Counted from the stretch's first letter, positions 32,692 through 42,633 are shown. The stretch is DNA of 64,000 nucleotides from Dyella caseinilytica (GCF_016865235.1 NZ_CP064030.1:2294001-2358000); one strand, 5' to 3'. Translations and numbers: made by a program. Notes: generated by a model from the sequence alone, not told the origin.

Positions 32692-33897
32692 CTAATGGGT
32701 AGATAATTGAACACCTTCGAGGTCAGGAAGCCGCATCATCAAACCCCAGCCGAAGTGCTGTACGCCGCCGCCAAAATTATCATCCAGCAGCACATCAATC
32801 TCATTCCTGCCCTTTTTAAGCGGCAAGTCAAACGCCCCGTTGTCAAGCGACAGTCGCCCATCTGGCATCTTGCTTGCGCCCGGAACGCCGTAGAGATTCT
32901 TATCGGCATAGACAAGTTCGCCATTTACGAAAACCCATGCTTCGCGCGTCCAGCCGATAGAAACACGCTTAACCTGTGCATGCTCGGACGTCACCACTGT
33001 CTTGAGCCAAGTCGCGACGATCGCGTTACCTTTTTGCGCCTCGCCCAAGGCTGCCGTCACGTTGATAAGACCCGTCGGATCCGCATACAACACGTGGCCG
33101 AATGTATCCGTGGCGGGAAGAGATTCGATAGACGGGGCGACGCCTATGTTCTGGCCTAGCTTCGCATCGAAGGTGGATGGCATGATGAATGCACTGGACG
33201 CCAGCCAGCGCGTAACGAAATGGGTGTCGCCTGCCGCAGCACTCGCCGAGCGTTCCGGATTATCTGTAGGGACGGCTGGGGCAATCGTCAGATGCGCGTA
33301 GGACGCGGGTCCGTGAAGTTTGATGGTTCCGCTATCGAATGCCCCCACCAGAAGATTGTCTCGTGGCGCAGATACCAGTGTACCGTTAACCCACACGTGC
33401 ATGGATCGCCCATTTACGGACAGCTTCACATGATTCCAGACATTAGCGCCAAAAAGCGCTCGCGCCTGATTGTCGCCAAACAAATCCCATTCAAAGATTC
33501 CGTGATCGATACGCATGTACTGGACACAGTCATTCGAGGTCGCACAGTCGGCGGAAGGCCGAAAATAAAGCGCCTCGCCCGTGTCGCCTCGCATATGAAA
33601 AGTCAGGCCAACGTTGCCGCCCGGCGACTTCATATCAAATTCGATCGTCCCGCTTGAAAAAGTCGTCGCATTGAGCTCAGCACTGCCTCCTTGGGCGATA
33701 ACGATGGCACTTCTATCAGGAAGAAATGTGACATTTCCTTTTGTCGTCCAGGCACTCGCGATCATGGAAGCTGTGCTCGGCGCATGATTGGCAGCCTTTA
33801 GTGGCACGGTTGAAACAAGCGCAAGTACGGCCGCAATACTCAGCCTGAGACACCCTGTCCGGAAAGAAATGCGGGGCGTGAATGTGGCGCGATGCAT
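32692..33897 (-). CDS. Secreted protein with concanavalin/LamG-like domain
   Basis: 401 residues. An N-terminal signal peptide ends near VPLKAAN. Residues about 45-215 have strands GTIEFDMKSPGGNVGLTFHMRG (a jelly-roll pattern), NVWNHVKLSVNGRSMHVWVNGT and AGTIKLHG-type turns, as in LamG/DUF1080 sugar-binding domains. The second half (TWLKTVVTSEHAQVKRVSIGW, AWVFVNGELVYADKN) is another beta-sandwich-like domain. It probably binds or modifies carbohydrate outside the cytoplasm. No catalytic residues are identifiable, and no close named family is recognised. Confidence 0.7.
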   Translation of the reverse strand: MHRATFTPRISFRTGCLRLSIAAVLALVSTVPLKAANHAPSTASMIASAWTTKGNVTFLPDRSAIVIAQGGSAELNATTFSSGTIEFDMKSPGGNVGLTFHMRGDTGEALYFRPSADCATSNDCVQYMRIDHGIFEWDLFGDNQARALFGANVWNHVKLSVNGRSMHVWVNGTLVSAPRDNLLVGAFDSGTIKLHGPASYAHLTIAPAVPTDNPERSASAAAGDTHFVTRWLASSAFIMPSTFDAKLGQNIGVAPSIESLPATDTFGHVLYADPTGLINVTAALGEAQKGNAIVATWLKTVVTSEHAQVKRVSIGWTREAWVFVNGELVYADKNLYGVPGASKMPDGRLSLDNGAFDLPLKKGRNEIDVLLDDNFGGGVQHFGWGLMMRLPDLEGVQLSTH

Positions 33898-34095
33898 GAT
33901 GATTTATGTGGCTAGCGGCGTATGCCTGGATAGTCAACATAGGCATCGATGAACCGAATGAACAGCACAAATGTTGTCAGCCGGACTAATTACGTTGCGA
34001 AACGGGAAAGAACTCCAGCCAAATGGATTCGCACTTCGAAATCGAGATATCCGTCTTGGATCAAAATGGGCGTCGGAATCAGAGATGTATCTTCC

Positions 34096-34123
34096 AAAAA
34101 AACCGGCAGCTCAAGACTGCCGG
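34096..34123 (-). terminator. Intrinsic terminator of the large adhesin gene
   Basis: CCGGCAG (34103-34109) and CTGCCGG (34117-34123) form a 7-bp stem with a 7-base loop. Read leftward, it is followed by a run of T (34096-34102). It lies 37 bases beyond the adhesin stop codon. Confidence 0.88.
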
Positions 34124-34159
34124 CTCAACCAGGAAAATAATCCGCTCGCTTTGTTGTCG

Positions 34160-37039
34160 TTACCACCCATAGCTCATGCCAGCACCCACTGACGTGTCAT
34201 TCGCGGAGGCTGCGCCACCAAACGATATGTTCAAATTTGGCTTGATCTGGCGGGAGTAACCCAACGCGATCGCAGGCTGACCATTCATGTTACCCACACC
34301 CACACCAACCTTGTTCGGCGTGTTGATACCTTGGGCGCTGAAGGCCATCTGACCGTAAGCTGCGCTCATTGCGCCCATACCATTGATGCGCCGATTCACC
34401 TGGGTGAACTTTTGATTCGCCCAATCCTGCACCCCGCTAACCGCAGCCTGCACCTGTCCCACGTTAGCCGCGTCCGTAGGGCGGGTACCCGCTGCGACGT
34501 TGGTGATTTGACGCTCGTTACCGGCTGAGCCGACGGACACTGCGTTATCACGGTCAGCTACCGAGCCCGAGCCCAAGGCCACTGAATTGTTACCTGTGGC
34601 GCTTGCGTTAGACCCCAGCGCGGTGCTGTTGCTACCTGACGCGTTCGCGCCGGAGCCATTAGCAGTACTACCGTTGCCCGACGCTGTCGCACCAGCACCC
34701 GTTGCGGTACTGCCCGAGCCAGATGCCACGGTGCCATTACCCACCGCGGTACTGTTCTCACCGGAAGCGCTGGCACCGTTGCCGACTTGCGTGCTGTTTT
34801 GACCCGAGCCGCTGAAATCAGCTGCAACACCACTGCCTGCTGCGTTATCACCACCGCTCGCACCTCCGCCAGCCGGCGGCGACGCAGGGGCGCCTTGCTC
34901 AATCGCACCCACACGACCGTCGAGACCGGTGTAGTAGTTGTTGAGCTGATCGAACTGATTCTGGATGCCTTGCTGCATATCAAACAGCTGGCCGCCATTC
35001 ACCGCCTGCATGCTGCCCGATGCAACCTGACCGGGCGCCAGATTATTGATGATGGTGCCGTGCGCGCCGCCCAAGGTCGCCGAGTCCAACGACAGATCAT
35101 CATAGGTCAGTGCTAACAGCTCGTTGCCAGAAGGATCCACTAAGCCTGCTGCCCTCAACTGCGCCACCGTGGCCGCATCAGAATCTGCTGTACCATTCGC
35201 CACGTTGGTGATCTGACGCGTGTTGCCCACGGAGCCGACCGAGACGCTGTTGTCGCGATCCGTGACAGAGCCCTGGCCGAGAGCCACTGCATTGTTGCTC
35301 GATGCGTCAGCTAAGCGTCCAAGCGCAACCGAATAGTCGCCTGTGGCTGCCGCGCCTGAGCCCAGCGACGTCGAACGGTCACCCGACGCCACGGCCCTGT
35401 TGCCAAGTGCCGTGCTGGCCACTCCGCTTGCATTGCTGTAGTAACCGAGTGCCGTGCCGGAATCTCCCGTAGCGTATGCAAAGTAACCCACTGCAGACGA
35501 AGCGATGCCGCTGGCCGTACTATTTCCACCAATGGCAACTGCATTTTGTTTAGTGGCTGTTGCGCGCAGACCTACCGCCGTGGACGTGCCACCGCTGGCC
35601 ACACTTTCACCGCCGATTGCGACCGACGACTGACCAGGCGCCCGCGCGCTTGCCCCCATGGCGAGCGAACCGTCACCAGCCGTTGCTGCAGCATCTTTTG
35701 CGTACTTGCCGCTGTTGACTTTGATGTATTTGTTGTTGGCAACAACACCGCCCAACTGGCTGTCGATCGTCGTGATGTCACTGGTGTTCTTGGCTACTTG
35801 CTGATTGGTGGCATACAGTTGCGAACCGTTCACTGCATCGGTGCTGGTCGAAGACAGCTCGCCATTGGCCACCCCGGTCAGCGTACGTGCGCCGGCCGTG
35901 CCAGTGAAATCCACCGAGTTGCCGCCCGTCGCGGACGCGACCGTGACGTTGCCTGTCGTCGCATCCTGCTTTACCAGCCCGATCTCGCCATTTGTGACTT
36001 GATTCGTCAAATCGGTGAGATTGTTGGTGTTGGTGGTTACACGGCCGTCCAGATTGGTAACCGCACCTTCAACGGTGTTAACTGAGGTTCCGCCCACGGT
36101 GTAAGTGGGGCCCGTCACCGCCCCTGTCTTCGGGTCGATGGATGCACCGCCACCCAACGCGTTCACCACCGGAGCCAACTGGCCCACGATAACCGCATCG
36201 TTAGTCTGTGTGCCGGCGCCAACACTTACGACCTGGCGCAACGTCGTACCATCGCTCACAGCAACGGTATTTGCCCGGTTTGCCACACTGCCATTGCCGA
36301 GAGACACAGCGTTACTGGCTGAGATGGTTGTGTTGTTGCCGAGCGCCACACCAGAGCCGCTACTCGTGATCGTTGCGTTGGTACCGAGTCCAACGCCACT
36401 ACCCGTTAGCGTTGCACCAGAGCCTATCGCTATACCACCCGAATGACTGACTTTCGCATTCGCACCCACGGCAATCGCACTGCCGCCATAAATGTTTGCG
36501 CCGTCGCCCATGGCAATGGAACCCGCGCCGGTGACCGCAGGATTTCCGCCGGTGCCCTGAATCGTTGCATTGCGACCGAACACGATCGAACCGGCGCCGG
36601 TGTTCTGATTTTTTGCGTTCGAGCCGATGGCAATGTTGCCATCAGCAGTGCCAGCGACGTTCGACTGTGCGCCGTTGCCGATGGCAATGGTATTGGAGCC
36701 CGTTGCGGATGATGCGGTGGAGCCATTGACCTTGATGTAGGTGTCATCCAGCGCCGCCATCGTGCCTACCGACTGAACGCCCATGCTACCCGCGCCGCTG
36801 GCTGCACAGGTATTGAACGCATCCAGCGTACCCGCCTGCCCGCCGGTCGTCGTACACGACGCACCCACCATCTTCGTGTCTTGTGCGATGGCGGTGTTGC
36901 CGCCAAAGCTCAAGCCGAACACAACCGTCGCGGCCAGTCCGACGATGGTCTTGGCTTTCTTGCGGCCATTGGCCAGTTCAGATGCGACCACCCACTTGTT
37001 CGTGGTGGCATTCCAGATGACACGATAAATGGTGTTCAT
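34160..37039 (-). CDS. Large YadA-like trimeric autotransporter adhesin with ESPR
   Basis: 959 residues. The N-terminus MNTIYRVIWNATTNKWVVAS is an extended signal peptide region (ESPR), found on long autotransporters, followed by a hydrophobic core ending GGNTAIAQD. Two head regions with many AIGxxAxAxG-type repeats alternate with necks and stalks (TRQITNVANGTADSDAAT, ERQITNVAAGTRPTDAANV). A Gly/Ser-rich block with GENSTAVGNG repeats precedes the C-terminal anchor ending AGMSYGW. GGAGAAG precedes the ATG. The frame is open 72 codons upstream, but that part is leader. Neighbouring Rcs-like regulators probably control it. Confidence 0.94.
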   Translation of the reverse strand: MNTIYRVIWNATTNKWVVASELANGRKKAKTIVGLAATVVFGLSFGGNTAIAQDTKMVGASCTTTGGQAGTLDAFNTCAASGAGSMGVQSVGTMAALDDTYIKVNGSTASSATGSNTIAIGNGAQSNVAGTADGNIAIGSNAKNQNTGAGSIVFGRNATIQGTGGNPAVTGAGSIAMGDGANIYGGSAIAVGANAKVSHSGGIAIGSGATLTGSGVGLGTNATITSSGSGVALGNNTTISASNAVSLGNGSVANRANTVAVSDGTTLRQVVSVGAGTQTNDAVIVGQLAPVVNALGGGASIDPKTGAVTGPTYTVGGTSVNTVEGAVTNLDGRVTTNTNNLTDLTNQVTNGEIGLVKQDATTGNVTVASATGGNSVDFTGTAGARTLTGVANGELSSTSTDAVNGSQLYATNQQVAKNTSDITTIDSQLGGVVANNKYIKVNSGKYAKDAAATAGDGSLAMGASARAPGQSSVAIGGESVASGGTSTAVGLRATATKQNAVAIGGNSTASGIASSAVGYFAYATGDSGTALGYYSNASGVASTALGNRAVASGDRSTSLGSGAAATGDYSVALGRLADASSNNAVALGQGSVTDRDNSVSVGSVGNTRQITNVANGTADSDAATVAQLRAAGLVDPSGNELLALTYDDLSLDSATLGGAHGTIINNLAPGQVASGSMQAVNGGQLFDMQQGIQNQFDQLNNYYTGLDGRVGAIEQGAPASPPAGGGASGGDNAAGSGVAADFSGSGQNSTQVGNGASASGENSTAVGNGTVASGSGSTATGAGATASGNGSTANGSGANASGSNSTALGSNASATGNNSVALGSGSVADRDNAVSVGSAGNERQITNVAAGTRPTDAANVGQVQAAVSGVQDWANQKFTQVNRRINGMGAMSAAYGQMAFSAQGINTPNKVGVGVGNMNGQPAIALGYSRQIKPNLNISFGGAASANDTSVGAGMSYGW

Positions 37040-37290
37040 TCGTCTTCTCCAAAAGTCGAGCACTAGGTTCGGCTCAGGGTGCAAGACGCCATCACGCAAC
37101 AGGCTGCGTGCTTCAATGTCTTGCGGGATAGCGCGGCGTACACAATGTGTGACGCTTGGACCACTCGCGGCCTTTCCGGCCGCCATACCTCCTTGGAGGC
37201 GCCACGCATAACTCTGCGTCGGCATGCCCGGCACTACTTCACTGGGCACACGCAAAGATTAGGATGAGGGAGGAGGCCCTGATACCTGAC
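37040..37290 (-). other. Structured leader/upstream region of the large adhesin gene
   Basis: The 250 bases before the adhesin gene hold several inverted repeats: a near-palindrome GCGTACACAATGTGTGACGC (37136-37155), a GCGGCC/GGCCGC hairpin with 5-base loop (near 37167-37183), and CCTCC/GGAGG just beyond. A perfect anti-SD-complementary AAGGAGGT lies on the coding strand, directly touching an in-frame ATG (spacing too short for normal initiation). It could be a regulatory leader. Confidence 0.4.
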
Positions 37291-37327
37291 AAAAACGAAA
37301 AGGCCCGGGCGGCCGAATGAACGGCCG
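37291..37327 (-). terminator. Intrinsic terminator after the RcsB-like gene
   Basis: Read leftward, CGGCCG (37327-37322) pairs with CGGCCG (37315-37310), followed by a GC-rich CCCGGGCC, then TTTTCGTTTTT. It lies about 45 bases beyond the stop of the response regulator. Confidence 0.6.
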
Positions 37328-37371
37328 TTCAGCATGCGAGCGAGGCCGAGAAACCGCCGATGGCAGTGCGG

Positions 37372-38064
37372 TCAAGGCTTGCCCGGCTGTTCCTGCTCGT
37401 GATCCAAGGCAATCTGAGACGCTTGGATCATGCCGGTTGATATGGCGTAACGAAATAGCTCCGCGTCGCGCTCGATGCCCAACTTTCTCATCGCGGAATA
37501 TTTCTGCGAGCTTATCGTGGTGGGACTGCGCGAAAAGCGTGCGGCGATGTCTTGGATCGACAAGCCTTCGGCAAGCATCCGCACCACTTCCGTTTCGCGC
37601 TTGGTAAGGCGCGGCACATCGCTTTGTTGTCCTGCAACGGTATCGTTGCTCTTCAGCAGCATGTCGACGGTCGGCGAGACAAAAGGCAGTTGCTCACACA
37701 CATGCCGGATCGCCGCGCTGACGTATCCATAGTCATCCGTTTTACTGACGATAACGTGGACATCGCTTTCTTGAATGCTCTTAAGGATTTCGGCGCTCAG
37801 CACGCTGGTCAACACGACGATGCGCAGATCGGGAAAGTGCCGGCGCAAGAAGCGCAGCATGGTGATGCCATCGCCATGCCTGCCCTCCTTCATGACAAAG
37901 TCGGTCAACACGACGTCGACCGAATTGACGGCCAACAGATCGACGAGTTCCGTGGAGTTCTTGCAAGTGCCCACGATAAGCAGGTCGCTTTCGTTGGCGA
38001 GCGTGCGCTCGATACCGAACAGCGCTGCAGGGTGATCGTCGACGATAGCAACCCGGATGGTCAT
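37372..38064 (-). CDS. LuxR-family response regulator, RcsB-like (first)
   Basis: 230 residues from the ATG at 38064, which gives the family start TIRVAIVDDHPAALFGIE. The phospho-acceptor Asp is in VVLTDFVMKEG. The C-terminal helix-turn-helix reads LTKRETEVVRMLAEGLSIQDIAARFSRSP and TISSQKYSAMRKLGI (two segments), as in RcsB/FixJ. VSKTDDYGYV is also RcsB-like. It is transcribed away from a second, similar regulator, 107 bases apart. It probably receives phosphate from the hybrid kinase at 38834 and acts on the adhesin operon next to it. Confidence 0.9.
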   Translation of the reverse strand: MTIRVAIVDDHPAALFGIERTLANESDLLIVGTCKNSTELVDLLAVNSVDVVLTDFVMKEGRHGDGITMLRFLRRHFPDLRIVVLTSVLSAEILKSIQESDVHVIVSKTDDYGYVSAAIRHVCEQLPFVSPTVDMLLKSNDTVAGQQSDVPRLTKRETEVVRMLAEGLSIQDIAARFSRSPTTISSQKYSAMRKLGIERDAELFRYAISTGMIQASQIALDHEQEQPGKP

Positions 38065-38171
38065 GACCTGCCCTTTTACTGCCTCGGGTTGCTCTTCGAT
38101 GCGGACGAGATCATAGTGTCTAGCCGTAAGAACTTCCAGCAAGCGCCACATGGAGTCGGATAAAGACGAGC

Positions 38172-38825
38172 ATGGACACCAAGCGCATCCGCATTGTCAT
38201 CGCGGACGACCACCCCATCATACTGCTGGGGATTCAGGCGTGCATCGAGGAGATCTTCTCCTACCAGATCGTCGGCACAGCCCAGAACCCCGATGAGCTG
38301 ATTCACGTGTTGAACACGACACTGTGTGACGTGGTAGTAACGGATTACGTCATGCCAGGCAGCCATGTGGGCGATGGCCTGGAACTCATCGACGTTCTGA
38401 AACGCGACTACCCGTCGATCGGCATCGTGATGGTGACCGCCATCGACAAGCCCGCCATCATCGGCGCCATGATGGCGCGTGGTGTGGAAAACATCATCAG
38501 CAAGACAGACGATCTGTCGCACGTCGTACCGGCTATTCAGTCTGTGCTAGTCAAGCGGCGCTACCTGTCACCGTCCATCGAGCGCATGCCAAGGGAGCAC
38601 TCGACGTCGAATACCACCAAGTTGTCGCCGCGCGAGCGCGAGGTCATCGCACTTTACTTGAAGGGAAAAACCATTACGGAAATCGCTGCGACTCTCAATA
38701 TCCGCAAACAGACGGCCAGCGGTCAGAAATCCAGTGCGATGAGCAAGCTGGGTTTCATGAGTGATGCCGACCTATTTCAGCATGCGGCCGACTTGGAGCT
38801 CTGGGCATTGGGAGACGATGATTGA
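38172..38825 (+). CDS. LuxR-family response regulator, RcsB-like (second)
   Basis: 217 residues. Receiver domain start RIRIVIADDHPIILLGIQ, phospho-acceptor in VVVTDYVMPGSHVGDG, and Lys in IISKTDDLSHV. HTH: LSPREREVIALYLKGKTITE and IRKQTASGQKSSAMSKLG. It is a clear paralogue of the first regulator, in divergent orientation. It ends 8 bases before the convergent hybrid-kinase gene. Two RcsB-like proteins with one kinase suggest competing or heterodimeric outputs. Confidence 0.9.
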   Translation: MDTKRIRIVIADDHPIILLGIQACIEEIFSYQIVGTAQNPDELIHVLNTTLCDVVVTDYVMPGSHVGDGLELIDVLKRDYPSIGIVMVTAIDKPAIIGAMMARGVENIISKTDDLSHVVPAIQSVLVKRRYLSPSIERMPREHSTSNTTKLSPREREVIALYLKGKTITEIAATLNIRKQTASGQKSSAMSKLGFMSDADLFQHAADLELWALGDDD

Positions 38826-38833
38826 GTGACTGC

Positions 38834-41800
38834 TTACTGTGCCAGTCCCTCGTCATAACGGTCCACCACCTGCTTCAAGGTAGCGGAGAGTTCGGAAAGG
38901 TCCCCTTCCAGATCTTTTATATCGGTGGTGTCTAGCTTATCGCGCAGGCGAGAACACTGTTGGCCGGTTTCCCTTTCGCCAAGCATGAACAATATGCCCA
39001 TGAAAGAGTGGATGGTGTCTTTCAAGGATTGTACATCGCCCGTCGCCCGCGCATGCGCCATGTCTTGCAGATCGGTACGCCCACGCTCCACGAAGCCGCG
39101 ACGCGCCTTTTCGTGCACGTCACGGTTGCCGCCCCTATCCGCGGAAACCGATTCGCGCGGAAGACGGGTGAAGGTCTCGAAAGCCTTTCGGAGACTCTCC
39201 AGCGACAGCGGCTTGAGCAGAACCGCGGTGATGCCTGCTTCCTCGCAACGCTTGTTTTCATCCGCCATGGCGCTGGCGGTGATCGCGAAGATCGGCTTGT
39301 CCACGCCACGTTCGCGCAGCGAGCGCGCCAGGTCATAACCGCTCATGCCGGGCATGTTGATATCGGTCAGCACGACGTCATGGGTGTCGTCCCATATACG
39401 CAATGCCGATTGGCCACCTTCAGCGCTATCCACCTGCAGGCCGATCACTTCCAACTGTTGTTGAATGAGCACGCGGTTGCCGGGGTGATCCTCGATCAGC
39501 AATGCCCGGCCGCGATACATCTTGTGCGGCGCTCGTTGCTGGGGCTGCGTGGTGGAAGGATCGACGGAATGCCCCATGACGGCGGAAACCAAGGCAGCGC
39601 CGAGATAACACGATACGTGCGTGATGCGACCCTTCCGCTCTGGAACGAGAGGCCCATTGGACGAAGCAGCCACGATTCGTTCAAAAGCGCCATCGTCCAC
39701 GGCGGTTTGCAGGTCACGTTCATCGTCAACGACGATCAGCGTTGTCACCTCATGGTCCGTGGGCAGCTTACCCAGCGAAGTGGCAGTGCTCACAGTCGCG
39801 CCATGCGAGCGCAGCAGCCGACTTATCTCTTGCATCCATTCGGGCGAGGATGAAACCACCGCTAAGACCCGGCCTTTGAGCGGCGGCTCTGTCGCTGCGT
39901 GAGGCGCGACCCTCGTTGTGGGAATATCGAGCGTGAATACGCTTCCCCTGTCTTTGGTGCTTTCCGCCTCGATAAAACCGCCAAGCAATTTGCTCAATTG
40001 CCGACATAAGGCCAGGCCTAGCCCGCTTCCGCCGAAACGTCGTGCAGTACTGGCATCCGCTTGTGTGAAGGGCTCGAACAGCTGCTCCAGCTTTTCGCGT
40101 GCGATGCCGATGCCGGTATCCGCCACCTCGAAACGCAGATGCTCCGGGCCTTCCACTTGCCTTGACGATACGCTCAGGACGATTTGCCCTGACTCTGTGA
40201 ATTTCACCGCGTTGCTGAGGAGATTATTGAGGATCTGCCGCAGACGATGTTCGTCGGAGACATACGTTTGGCCGAGGTTATCGTCGAGGCCGTAGTAAAG
40301 CTTGACGTCCTTGCGCAATGCCTGCGGCGCATACAATAGCGCTGCCTGTTCCACCAGATCACGCAGATTGAAGGGAGCCAATGCGATCGTCAGCTGCCCT
40401 GCTTCGATGCGCGAGAAGTCCAGCACGTCGCTGATGATGCCAAGCAACGAATCGGCCGACAGGCGAATTTGCTCCAGGCGCTCTTTTTGGGTTGGACTGA
40501 GCGGCGATTGAGCGAGCAACTCAAGATGACCCAATACACCGTTCAATGGCGTGCGTATTTCATGGCTCATAGTGGCCACGAAGGTTGTTTTCGCCTGGCT
40601 GGCCTGCTCGGCATCTACTCTTGCCTGTTCGGAATCGCGCCGGGCCTGGACCAGACGCTCGTTGAGCTCCACTTCCGAGGTGACGTCACGAATGACACAC
40701 AGCAGCGACTGCTTTTCGTGATGTGTGGTCGGCGTCGTGATGACACGCAAATGCCGAGGCTGTCCGTCGTGTTCGAACGTGTATTGGAAGTCGTGCGAGG
40801 CGTCGACACCCTTCGGTTTCGATTCCCGGCAGATCGCCTGGTAGAGGGTGTCGACATGCGCCTCGTCGCCTCCGGCAACTTGCTCGACCACCGCGTTCTG
40901 CATCACCGGCCGGCTGGTGTCGCGATCCAGCAGTGAGAGGCCGATGGGCGACGTTTCCACGATGGCCCGGTTCAAGGCATCGCTTTCGTATACCCGCGAA
41001 GCGTCACTCAGGGCTGGCGCGAATATCCGGCGGTCCATCCGCAAAAGCAGCGCCCACAGCGCCGCAAGAATAATCAGTGTCGCCAGAACAGCAGCCGTCA
41101 GGAACCGGCCCTTTGCCGCCAGCATGTCGTGCACGGAATAAGGGTGTATGGCGATCCAGTCGACGCCATGCAGTGGCGATGCGACCATATAGACGGTCCC
41201 TTCCCGGAGTCGGACCGAACTTCTTGCCTCCTTCCGCAACGTGTCCAGAGTGGCCGCGTTTAGATGGAGATCGGAAGGCACTTCGCCTGCGTGTGCCAGT
41301 ATGTCTCCACGAGGCGAAACGATGACAAACGCTTCACGGGTCGCCTGCTCCAACCTCGCCTGGACGATGCTCATCGACTCAAACGTTACACGTGTGAAGT
41401 AGGGTTTATTCTTCACATCAAGTGTCAACACAGTCACCAGCGACGGCTCGCCATTAAACGGATTTCGATCGAAGTAGTAGGCAATTTTCTCAAGCGGCAT
41501 GAACATCCCGCTGACGCGCGTGGCGGATTGCAGCCGCCGATCGCTAATCATTAAGCGCGAGATGGCTTCCACCCGGGTCTTGACGTTCAGATCGTGCAGA
41601 ATCGATTGCTCGTCCTTGATGCCAGTGATGGCCAGGAGCGAGCCCGATGGATCATAGCCGTAGACGATGATGGGGCCCGTCGACTGCGTTGCCGCCACGG
41701 ACGCTTTCGTGTAAGCCGAGTATTGCTCGATCATGCCGAGGTAAGCAGGAAGCAGATCGCCGAGTTGTTGCGATGCATGCTGACCCAGCACGATCCACGG

Positions 41801-42190
41801 CGCGGAATCGCCGGGTGCCAGTATGGTCATCGCCTCATCGCGGGACTGGAACTCGGTCAAGAACGGCGCACCCCAATTCTTCAACAAGGCCGTCTGTTCC
41901 CACAACGCGTTGTTCGTGTACAAGCTATTGACGTAGGCGCGATCGCGTTGTGTGAGGTATTCGTCGATGGTTGCGCGGCCTTGCTCAAAGGCCTGCATTT
42001 GCGCAGCATGAAAATCGTTGATGCCCGACAAGACGCTCGCCAATCCAGCCAGCACGATCAGCAAGCTGACTAAGCCACCGCCCCCGTAGAGCAGCCGCCG
42101 CTGATGACGTTGCAGCGAAGTGATTCCTTGTTTGCGATCCTCCCCGCGCTGCTTTGCAACGTCGCTCATTGGTGTCGCACTCTTATCCAT
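38834..42190 (-). CDS. Hybrid sensor histidine kinase with REC and Hpt (RcsC/BarA-like)
   Basis: 1118 residues. An N-terminal membrane helix (LLYGGGGLVSLLIVLAGL) and a second near residue 365 flank a large periplasmic sensor of CHASE4-like pattern. A PAS-like part (NRAIVETSPIGLSLLD) precedes the H box in VATMSHEIRTPLNGVLGHLE, the ATPase domain (LLSNAVKFTESGQIVL, GSGLGLALCRQL), a degenerate middle region, and a receiver with Asp in VVLTDINMPGMSGYDLA. The C-terminus is an Hpt with phospho-His in DTIHSFMGILFMLGE. GAGGTG precedes the ATG. It is expected to run a His-Asp-His relay to the RcsB-like regulators beside it. Confidence 0.93.
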   Translation of the reverse strand: MDKSATPMSDVAKQRGEDRKQGITSLQRHQRRLLYGGGGLVSLLIVLAGLASVLSGINDFHAAQMQAFEQGRATIDEYLTQRDRAYVNSLYTNNALWEQTALLKNWGAPFLTEFQSRDEAMTILAPGDSAPWIVLGQHASQQLGDLLPAYLGMIEQYSAYTKASVAATQSTGPIIVYGYDPSGSLLAITGIKDEQSILHDLNVKTRVEAISRLMISDRRLQSATRVSGMFMPLEKIAYYFDRNPFNGEPSLVTVLTLDVKNKPYFTRVTFESMSIVQARLEQATREAFVIVSPRGDILAHAGEVPSDLHLNAATLDTLRKEARSSVRLREGTVYMVASPLHGVDWIAIHPYSVHDMLAAKGRFLTAAVLATLIILAALWALLLRMDRRIFAPALSDASRVYESDALNRAIVETSPIGLSLLDRDTSRPVMQNAVVEQVAGGDEAHVDTLYQAICRESKPKGVDASHDFQYTFEHDGQPRHLRVITTPTTHHEKQSLLCVIRDVTSEVELNERLVQARRDSEQARVDAEQASQAKTTFVATMSHEIRTPLNGVLGHLELLAQSPLSPTQKERLEQIRLSADSLLGIISDVLDFSRIEAGQLTIALAPFNLRDLVEQAALLYAPQALRKDVKLYYGLDDNLGQTYVSDEHRLRQILNNLLSNAVKFTESGQIVLSVSSRQVEGPEHLRFEVADTGIGIAREKLEQLFEPFTQADASTARRFGGSGLGLALCRQLSKLLGGFIEAESTKDRGSVFTLDIPTTRVAPHAATEPPLKGRVLAVVSSSPEWMQEISRLLRSHGATVSTATSLGKLPTDHEVTTLIVVDDERDLQTAVDDGAFERIVAASSNGPLVPERKGRITHVSCYLGAALVSAVMGHSVDPSTTQPQQRAPHKMYRGRALLIEDHPGNRVLIQQQLEVIGLQVDSAEGGQSALRIWDDTHDVVLTDINMPGMSGYDLARSLRERGVDKPIFAITASAMADENKRCEEAGITAVLLKPLSLESLRKAFETFTRLPRESVSADRGGNRDVHEKARRGFVERGRTDLQDMAHARATGDVQSLKDTIHSFMGILFMLGERETGQQCSRLRDKLDTTDIKDLEGDLSELSATLKQVVDRYDEGLAQ

Positions 42191-42633
42191 AAGCACCTCG
42201 ACTGAATATCCGCCTATCTTGTCGATCGGAGCCCTACCCGATAGGTTTCGTACCCGTGGTACGCGAACGGCTCGATGGGTCAATCATCTCACCAAGATGA
42301 ATTCGTCCTGCTCTTTGACAGGCGCTACGGCTAATCGCCCTGCCCTCGTCCGCTTGCAGTGAAAGATAGCCCTTGATATTGAAGCTTTGCGTCGATGCGC
42401 AGACCCCATGGGTTTCGGTGTACATGACTCCGTCCTTTCGTAATGCCACAAGCATCACGCCGCAAAAGGGGATTACAGTGGCATTGGGTTCGGGCATCGA
42501 CCGCTGAGTGTTCGAACACTGGGTCCATTGCGTCATGGGCTTTTTTTAGACGAGAATTTTAGATCGATCCAAACACATTGGGAGGAGACATGGCCTTTCC
42601 CTTCGCGGGCATCCGAGAGGAGCGCTTCCGATC
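42191..42633. other. 443-base divergent region, kinase / mannanase
   Basis: It holds the promoters of the hybrid kinase and the GH76 gene. A 100-codon open frame on the minus strand (42234-42536) has no ribosome binding site and unclear composition. TTCGAACACTGG near 42510 and a T-rich run near 42541 are the only visible features. No gene is called here. Confidence 0.5.

Noticed and set aside
34160..37039. Short repeated DNA units that resemble a CRISPR or tandem satellite
   Set aside because: The periodicity is in-frame coding for YadA head repeats (AIGxxAxAxG), without constant repeats and unique spacers.
42234..42536. 100-codon open frame on the minus strand upstream of the hybrid kinase
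   Set aside because: No ribosome binding site, low-complexity end and no recognisable domain; it lies in a region expected to hold two divergent promoters. A conserved homologue would change this.
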